Assembly: GCA_029964075.1 (NCBI GenBank)
Contig: CM057147.1
Span: 16,017,513-16,081,512 of the forward strand
DNA length: 64,000 nucleotides
Source: Patiria pectinifera
Lineage: Eukaryota; Echinodermata; Asteroidea; Valvatida; Asterinidae
Direction of reading: 5' to 3'
The notes beneath the pieces are model-generated. The model saw nothing but the letters and a program-made list of their open reading frames with translations. It ran no database searches and was not told the origin of the DNA. Position numbers and translations under genes: made by a program. Shown piece by piece: positions 57,599-64,000 of this stretch. Each line of letters begins with the position of its first letter. The stretch's first letter is position 1.

Positions 57599-58092
57599 CA
57601 TAGAGCTATATTAAATTACTAGAGCGCTAACTCGTCATTCTGCGCGCGGAGACGCTTTGAAGCCGTCCTGGGCGCAGACATTTTGAATTCATGTGCGTGT
57701 TTGTAGAACATAATGAAATTAGATGGATTGAATTTTGAAAGTGTACTCTACATGCAACGCGCAAGTAGAACATACGCAAACAACTTAAGCGCGTCATTGA
57801 CGGTTCAAAAAAACTTGATGGCATGAAGCATCTGCAGCGAATACGCGCACGCGTTGCGCTGTTTGCATAGAGCAAAATGACACGCTCATTTGCTGATCGT
57901 GCGTTTCGGTTTTGGGCGTATTGGCTTCGATAACGCACCGGTATGGAATACAAACGCAGATATGCAAATAGCCGTACAAAAGCCGTACAAAATTTCTAGG
58001 TCTCCATAGGTTTGTGCACAAACATGGATGCGCCCAGCAGGCATTACTTTGTACACGAAGTTAGCGCTCTAGTAATTTAATATAGCTCTATG
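57599..58092. mobile_element. 494-bp hAT-like MITE with perfect 8-bp target duplication
   Basis: CATAGAGCTATATTAAATTA then CTAGAGCGCTAACT is mirrored exactly at the right end (about 34 bp). GTCCTTCC stands at 57591-57598 and again at 58093-58100. Eight-base duplications are typical of hAT elements. The interior is unusually rich in GCGC/CGCG words (tgcgcgcggagacg, aatacgcgcacgcgttgcg). No transposase frame. Confidence 0.92.
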
Positions 58093-58100
58093 GTCCTTCC

Positions 58101-58799
58101 GCTTGGAGGACGTCTCAGAAATAGCGAGTTGTGAAGGGTTTTGAGATTTCCAACATGCTGCTTGGACAATGTCAACATGTGATACACCCTTGAAGTAGGC
58201 CCACGATGTTGTCACTGCTCGTGAGCATGGATATTTGATTCATCCGGCACACTTGGCCACTGTTTTTTGCTGATCGGATGGCAGTCACAATGAAGCTGGT
58301 CGATATAGAGGGACTGAAGTGATAAATGGTTGAGGACACTTCCCCCGGAGTGGTTCACTTCTGCTGATGTACCACTTCAAGGCCCTCACTGGACACACTT
58401 TCCTATCCTCTGGAATGGATGATTCTGAATGTATTTCGGGGATAAATATGTCCGGAGGTGGAAAAGATGCTGATCGATTCTTGGTAAGAAACTAAATGTA
58501 CTCATTCCAATATCAATGCCAGCCGAGGGCCCTTCGAATCTTCTGGCCAAACATCATTGGTAAAGAATGTTGCAGTGTTCATTTGGTTGGACAATGTTGT
58601 CTTTGCCTGGATTATGTGTGGCTAGTATCAATGAAATGGCAAAGTTGTCCCTACCAAGTGCCTCCCTCGCGATTGATGTATGAAACAACTGTGGTGTTGT
58701 TGTATATGATAAAGACCACCTGATCTTTGAATACTTGGTGGGAAATGTTTAAGTGCACTAAAAGTCCACCCTTTCTAATCTTACCCTTGGATCAATATT
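58101..58799. other. spacer left of the retroelement relic
   Basis: More balanced composition than most spacers and may be the decayed 5' part of the element that follows, but no recognisable domain could be placed. Confidence 0.35.
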
Positions 58800-59850
58800 G
58801 TACCAGAGTACATCCAATCTGTGGATGAGATGGAAATTGTTTGACAAGCGGGCAAGTTCGTATTTTCGCTTTTCTGCGAAAGATTTTGTAAGCTACCGGT
58901 ACTTGTCCGTCCCTACGTTTCCTGACTCCGCCAAAGATAAGCTGACTGCAGACGGAACAGGATCATGTTCCACAGAAGGACTATTTGCCAACTGAACCAG
59001 AGGTTCAGGAGTTGATGAAGGCAGCAACTACACTCATTGAGGCCACTGATCAAATCAACCTGCGCAAGCCCGTTCTAAGTCAGGGTCAGACTCGAAAAAG
59101 ACCGGAAAATCAATGGCGATCTTCCAAGTTCTCCAAGGACACCCCACACAGAATATCAAGGAAGGACCCAAGATAGATACCGGTATGCCAACTACCGGTA
59201 CTTCCCAAACAACCAAGTGGTAATACCAAAATCAATCCTCCAAGCTGAACTTCATGGCCTCCCGTTTTTGTGGTGGACGGCGAAATGACTTCCTACCATT
59301 ATGGCAGGCCCCATAGCTGAATATGTGGGGAGCCGCCTTCAAAACTTTACAGGGTCCTGGTCGAAGGTCGTCTCTGATCAGTGGGTGCTGAAAACAACAG
59401 AACAAGACTATACAATAGAACCCCTCCCCATCGGAGACGATGGTTCACAAAACACAGACTCCATCCGATCAAACCAAAGGCATTGCTCTTGAGGTAGAGA
59501 TCAAGTCTCTTCTTTCAAAGAATGCGGTTCGAATAGTTGATCCACAGGAAGAATCACCAGGTTTCCAATCAACTTTTTTCCCCACAGCAAAGAAAGGAAC
59601 AGGAATATGGCGACCAATTTTAAATCTTGAAACGGATTCGCTCATCCAAAAAGATTTGCTTGGACTCCCTACGAGCAGTTCTGGACTCAATTCCAATACC
59701 AGCATGGGCTGCTTCCCTGGATGTCCAAGATGCTTACCTGCATGCTCCAATTCTTCCTTGTCATTATCAATATTTGCAATTCCTCTACAAAAAAGTGATG
59801 GTTTACAGCCCTTTGCGACAGTAAAATTTTGCCGTACCACTGTGTGTACA
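58800..59850 (+). mobile_element. DIRS-like retroelement relic (broken)
   Basis: The left part resembles the tail of the first protein of DIRS-type (tyrosine-recombinase) retrotransposons. From about 59300 on there are pieces of the linker and the N-terminal half of a reverse transcriptase, including a SLDVQDAYLHAPI-type palm motif. RNase H, tyrosine recombinase and terminal repeats are not seen. The copy is incomplete and carries several breaks, so it is inactive. Age looks moderate: motifs are still readable. Confidence 0.65.
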
Positions 59851-60274
59851 TAGTACAAATCCCCCAGTGTACGTGCGTTGCACAAAAGGAACAGTGCGTG
59901 TCAACCAGCTGAATGTCCCACCCAGGGGACGTCGTTGCTAGGTAAAAGGGCGATCTCTTTCGTTGGCGCACGGAGCCCATATCTAATTTATAGGCCTAAG
60001 TGCCAATCCCATGCGACCCTATATCTAATATATAGGCCTAAGTGCCAACATCATTTATAATGTACCAGTATTGCTGGTTTTACTGAAACCAATGAGACCG
60101 CAACTAATGGACTCCCAAGGACGACCTCGGGTTATATGCAATTACAGTAACAAGCTTCACATGAAATCTAACAATATCTACAGTAAATGTGTAACACGTC
60201 GAGTGAAAAAAAATATTGAAAGTAAGTACTGATGTGGTACCACATTCCATGCGTGCTTTCCACTCATACTTAAA
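59851..60274. other. spacer, with a short local duplication
   Basis: CATATCTAATTTATAGGCCTAAGTGCC at about 59976 is echoed by ATATCTAATATATAGGCCTA at about 60021, a 45-bp local repeat. No gene. Confidence 0.4.
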
Positions 60275-60765
60275 AGTTCAGGCACATGGCAAATTTGATA
60301 ACCATTGAATTTGTGTGTTACCATATTACTGAAAGATCAAATTAAACTTTTAGCAACTCACTTACCGGTACCAGTAAGGTGCATTTGCTACTCTGAAATA
60401 ATTCATTTGAAGGCAATTTTGTTGGGTAATGCATTGCGCAAGTGCCAATCTTAAGAGAGAAAAATACACGTATATAAATATAGTTTGGAATTATTAACAG
60501 CCTCAAAGTTTCAATACGTGCTGCCGCATTCAGCTCAGCTGCTTAACTGAACTAGCCTAATGGAAATGCTTAATCAATTACCAGTCATACCTGTTGAACT
60601 GTGTGTTGCAAAATTTGCCACAAGGTGAACGCTAACCGACTACTACCGTATATTAGTCCATCAGACAGTCTTTGTAGTTCAGGGGTAAAGCAGTGAAAAT
60701 AATTTGGGTGACACATACCGGTACACCAAAGCATCTAGAAATTCAGTCGTGGAGATCTGAAAAAA

Positions 60766-61281
60766 ATGCAGAGAGGCAAGCGTTTGCAGATTCTCCTGCT
60801 TGTAATTGTGGTCATCACAGACCACAATTTATTCACTGAGGGCCGATGCCGACGACTCCCCAGGTACACATTCTACGACTGCCAACCGCCGTGGCAAATG
60901 TTTGGATACAACTGCTACTGGTACGTGGCTGTGTCAAAGAACTACAACTCTGCCGAGCAACACTGCCAGACTAACTCCCAGCCTGGAAGACTGGCCCACC
61001 TGGCGTCCGTACTCAGTGACGAAGAGAACCAGTTCATCAACAACTTGACTGGAGGGGCGAGCGCCTGGATTGGATTCAACGACAAGGCCGCGGAAGGAGT
61101 CTACACCTGGTTGGATGGAAGTCCTGTTGATTACACCAACTGGAAGCCTGGCTGTCCTGTGGGTGATCGCTATGGGAATCAGGACTGCATGCAATTGTTT
61201 GGAGGGCCTCAATGGAAGGATTACTTCTGCGGGAATGCTCTGAAATCCGTCTGTAAGATGCCCAGATATGCTTTGGCCTAA
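60766..61281 (+). CDS. secreted C-type lectin-like protein L3
   Basis: 171 residues, same organisation as L1 with one extra residue in the signal segment (LQILLLVIVVITDHN). The mature part differs from L1 at only three sites (Q to R just after the first cysteine; T to A and T to S in the YWYV..K stretch). It keeps all eight cysteines and the KPG and WKD variants. The frame is intact and intronless. The near-identity with L1 within a block whose flanks differ more suggests gene conversion or selection on the coding part. Expected to be secreted; function inferred only from the fold. Confidence 0.88.
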   Translation: MQRGKRLQILLLVIVVITDHNLFTEGRCRRLPRYTFYDCQPPWQMFGYNCYWYVAVSKNYNSAEQHCQTNSQPGRLAHLASVLSDEENQFINNLTGGASAWIGFNDKAAEGVYTWLDGSPVDYTNWKPGCPVGDRYGNQDCMQLFGGPQWKDYFCGNALKSVCKMPRYALA

Positions 61282-61690
61282 CCACCATGACCACCTTGAT
61301 TACCTTGGTATGTATGTCGTCATTAAAGGTAAACTTGTCGCACTCCATATTTTAAAATCAAAATTATACTTTGTAAAATATATTTCCACCATGTCTGACC
61401 TGATGAATCTAATGAACATTGCACCAATTCCTTTTCCACGTGCTCAAGAAAGAGCCCTTCACTTTGATGTTCACATATTTCGTTCTGAACCATATTTGAT
61501 AGGTATTGAGTGTGCAAAATGTTGTTTAATGAACTCAAAAGAAGGTCAGGCATTTTTCAACTCATCAGTTTTGTAAACGCTGGGTCACATTCTGTTGTGT
61601 ACTGCTCTGGTATATTCTTTGTACTCTTCTTGGCTTTTTCCCCAATACTCTTTCCGGAAAGCCAAAATGCTATCAAGGTATTTTGGATTA

Positions 61691-62049
61691 TATAACCGAC
61701 ATGCAGATCCTTGTCATTTGATTGGTGGAACTCACATCACGTGACATTCGTTATTGCTCCCATTCACGCCGCGGGTCAAAAAGTACTATCCGCTCATGGG
61801 GAATGGGAAATACTATTGAACAGTTAGGTTCATGACGCAATATTTGTGTGCTAATGCATGCTGGTGTGCGCGTTCAGAGTTGCGTGTAGCGCGTATTGTT
61901 CCAAAGAGCCAGCGCTACAGCATTGGGTTCAAACATTTTCGTGAAGGGGTGGTTTGGAAGAGAGAAATACATTTTCCTTCAGTGTTGTGTTGAAATAAAA
62001 GATCAAATATATCAAATGACAAGGATCAGACATGTATATGTCAGTTATA
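61691..62049. mobile_element. 359-bp MITE with TATAACYGACAT ends inserted in block 2
   Basis: Left TATAACCGACATGCAGATCC TTGTCATTTGAT; inverse right TATAACTGACATATACATGT then CTGATCCTTGTCATTTGAT. The sequence is absent from the matching place in block 1 (about 54350), which gives the empty site ggaatatatagc. It inserted after the duplication or was lost from block 1. Confidence 0.75.
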
Positions 62050-62052
62050 TGA

Positions 62053-62219
62053 ACAAATATTAAATGGCTTTTAAGTTGTGAAATGGGAGGAATATTATCG
62101 CTCAGTAAAATCTGGACTTTTCCAGTTCACTCGGCTTCTCCTCGTGAAATGGAAAAGTCCAGATTTTACCTTGCGATAATATTCCTCCCATTCCACGCTG
62201 AGCCACTCAATATTTGTAT
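62053..62219. mobile_element. foldback hairpin family H, copy 2
   Basis: GAAATGGGAGGAATATTATC GCTCAGTAAAATCTGGACTT pairs along almost its whole length with the mirrored right arm. The loop is CACTCGGCTTCTCCTCGTG. Arms of about 75 bp are near-perfect, implying a recent origin or snapback synthesis. It lies right beside the MITE at 61691-62049 and is also absent from block 1. Confidence 0.85.
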
Positions 62220-62489
62220 AATATATAGCAAAATGTACTTTCGGAATTGTTCCCATATTCCCCACAAAAAAAACAGCCTTGCACTTTCTAATTCTATACT
62301 TCGCTCTCAAATCAGTAAATTAACACAACTCTGTCAAATTTCTTTAAATGGTCAACGGATAACAAAGTTCTTCACTGATTCTAGTCAAACAAAAATAAGT
62401 TGATATATTTTTGTTTCAAGCAAGACCACAGTGAAGAAAAGACTGGTACAAATACCCTCGCCAAAAAGTGTATCATTCCTCATGTACAC

Positions 62490-62635
62490 ATGCCTTGGTC
62501 TTATGTAGTTGGAAGTTGTGACAGGAACACTTCCAAAAACCAAGACTTCTTCCAGTTTCAGCGCGACGAAACACTAGACTCATGCCAGGATGAATTCAGT
62601 TTGTTTATACATCCAAGAGTAGATTTCAAATGTAC
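62490..62635 (+). pseudogene. THAP-like domain remnant, copy 2
   Basis: One frame reads VVGSCDRNTSKNQDFFQFQR with the CX4C position changed to YX4C. It is the duplicate of 54585-54735. Short, isolated and without a start or partner exon; probably a transposon fragment. Confidence 0.35.
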
Positions 62636-63713
62636 CCACGCTTGGTCCTAATCTATTTAATATGGACTGTGGAGAAGAGCCATGGTCTATGATATGTGAG
62701 CAGATTTGCTGATTAATTATCCAAAATAACCATCTCTTGACCTCTAAATTGTGACCAATCAGCAGATGCTATTGGGTCTTCGGTCATTCACCCTTTGTCG
62801 CGCCATAAATATGGCAGGGGGGGGGGGGGAACCGAGGAATTCTACTACAGTCAAGATTTGCGCAGAGTGTACATGTACCGGTACATGATGTATAAGAGAA
62901 TTATGCTTGAACAAAACCAGCACTAACTCCACAGTGTAGTGTATCCCAAAATGAATTTGGAACCGGGAACTAACTGTGTACAGTGGACTAACCACTGTAC
63001 AGGTACCGGTACATGTACGTTACTGACATCTCAAAATATCCAGTTGTCAATGTTCTTGGTGACGGCCAACATGTACATTTCCAATAGCATGTGTTTCTCT
63101 GCAGACATATTTTCATATTCAATCGTCCAGAAGCATTGAATGGCTGCTGCACCTCATATTTTCAATAAGCAGTTTTTTTCTTGAACTGCATGCCCAAATT
63201 AATTTTCCTGAGACATAAATGTCACATCCTGAGTACGGCACAGGCTTGTTTGCTCTATACCCACACCATCAATACAGCCCTTCTTTTTTCCTGCATATAT
63301 ACTCCCCTGGCAAACAAAGTCAGCCAGTTTGCCAATCATTTCCATTTCTCAAAGCGAGCAGACCAAATCAATAATGGCAATTTCAGGTACTGGTTTAATT
63401 ACCAGACTGACTCCTCATGCGGATTAATGACTTGGCTACATGTATGTGCAGCATACACACTAGGAGGGTGCTTCATTGAGTACGTAACTGATCCATAATA
63501 TCGGCCGATTCCTTCTGCAAAACCTGTTTCATTGTTTTGAGTCTTTGGTATAAGCGTCCAAAACTACACGTACATGTACATGTAGCATCGTTGGGCAATC
63601 TTGTTAGAGCCTGGTGGCATTATGCTGAGTAAGTCTGCGTTAATCATGTTTAAGGAACTGCATTACTGATCTTCATTTTAGCTGTTCTGCAGAGCATTTC
63701 CTGACATGAACTT

Positions 63714-63953
63714 CATACATTTTTGTAGGTAAACGCATTATATGACTAAATAATGAAGGGTTTGCGGAAACACCATGTGCGAATAGTTTCTCAACTAAGA
63801 GAATGGTTCTGAAGAGAACCAGAGGCATTATATGACAACTGCACCAATTCGAAGGCAACATATGTTTGGATTATTATATTTACCACATTTGCAGACAGAT
63901 ATCCAAACGTATGACATCAAGAGAGTTGTGAAATTGTTGTGGATTCTTAAAAG
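63714..63953 (+). other. upstream region of the edge gene
   Basis: New sequence after the end of duplication block 2. It contains an inverted-repeat pair GTTCTCTTCAGAACCATTCTC and GAGAATGGTTCTGAAGAG-type around 63790-63820. Presumed promoter/5' UTR of the gene that starts at 63954. Confidence 0.35.
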
Positions 63954-64000
63954 ATGAGAAACGTTTGGCAGGTCCTGTTGGTCTTGTTTGCCATCCTTAA
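63954..64000 (+). CDS. start of a further secreted protein gene, probably a fourth lectin (cut by window edge)
   Basis: ATG followed by RNVWQVLLVLFAIL, a typical signal segment of the same layout as the lectins (MQTGKSWQILLLVIAV): a basic residue, a tryptophan-glutamine and then an aliphatic run. It stands where a fourth gene of the cluster would be expected, directly after duplication block 2, as L2 does after block 1. Only 15 codons are visible, so the lectin identity is inferred. Confidence 0.55.
   Translation, partial: MRNVWQVLLVLFAIL

Larger units (their letters stand above)
60275..63713 (+). repeat. segmental duplication block 2 (around lectin 3)
   Basis: Partner of 52900-55793. It has only one diverged unit of the upstream array and two extra insertions at 61691-62049 and 62053-62219. 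The coding part and first 400 bp of 3' flank are the best-conserved stretch. Confidence 0.88.

Overview
The window is animal nuclear DNA, most likely from an invertebrate deuterostome (an echinoderm is my first guess; a lancelet or hemichordate is possible). The reasons are: intron-rich orthologues of two single-copy animal genes, a tandem cluster of small secreted C-type lectins, and a very dense load of short palindromic DNA transposons (MITEs). Many palindromes such as TACATGTA and ACCGGT are scattered through the spacers. I see no bacterial-type operons and no species-diagnostic marker.

Layout. 0-26 kb is gene-poor and packed with interspersed repeats. At its right edge is a well-formed first coding exon (minus strand, 26178-26292) of an unidentified gene. 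About 409 bp separate its ATG from the best start codon of argininosuccinate lyase (ASL, plus strand), which suggests a shared bidirectional promoter. ASL runs to 38834; every conserved exon from 27886 on can be placed with GT/AG borders and matching phases, giving about 463 residues. ASL and the next gene, ZCCHC8 (minus strand, 42226 to about 50739), point tail to tail. ZCCHC8 is the NEXT-complex scaffold; its CCHC knuckle, PSP domain, proline-rich region and C-terminal helicase-contact motif are all visible. Its N-terminal exons were not found.

53-64 kb holds a lectin cluster: L1 (intact), L2 (one nonsense codon), L3 (intact, nearly identical to L1), and the first 15 codons of a related gene at the right edge. 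A block of about 3 kb around L1 is duplicated around L3. The L1 upstream flank carries a 4-copy tandem array of which the L3 flank has one diverged copy. Between L2 and L3 lie a minisatellite, a hAT-like MITE with a perfect 8-bp target duplication and a broken DIRS-like retroelement relic.

The most unusual material is the repeat landscape: at least eight short repeat families with two or more copies here. They include a MITE built around 4-6 internal copies of one 21-nt motif, a foldback hairpin family with a conserved loop, a MITE nested inside a TTAA-bounded MITE, and a Penelope-like relic with a hammerhead-like core. All coordinates of repeats were read by eye and may be off by several bases.
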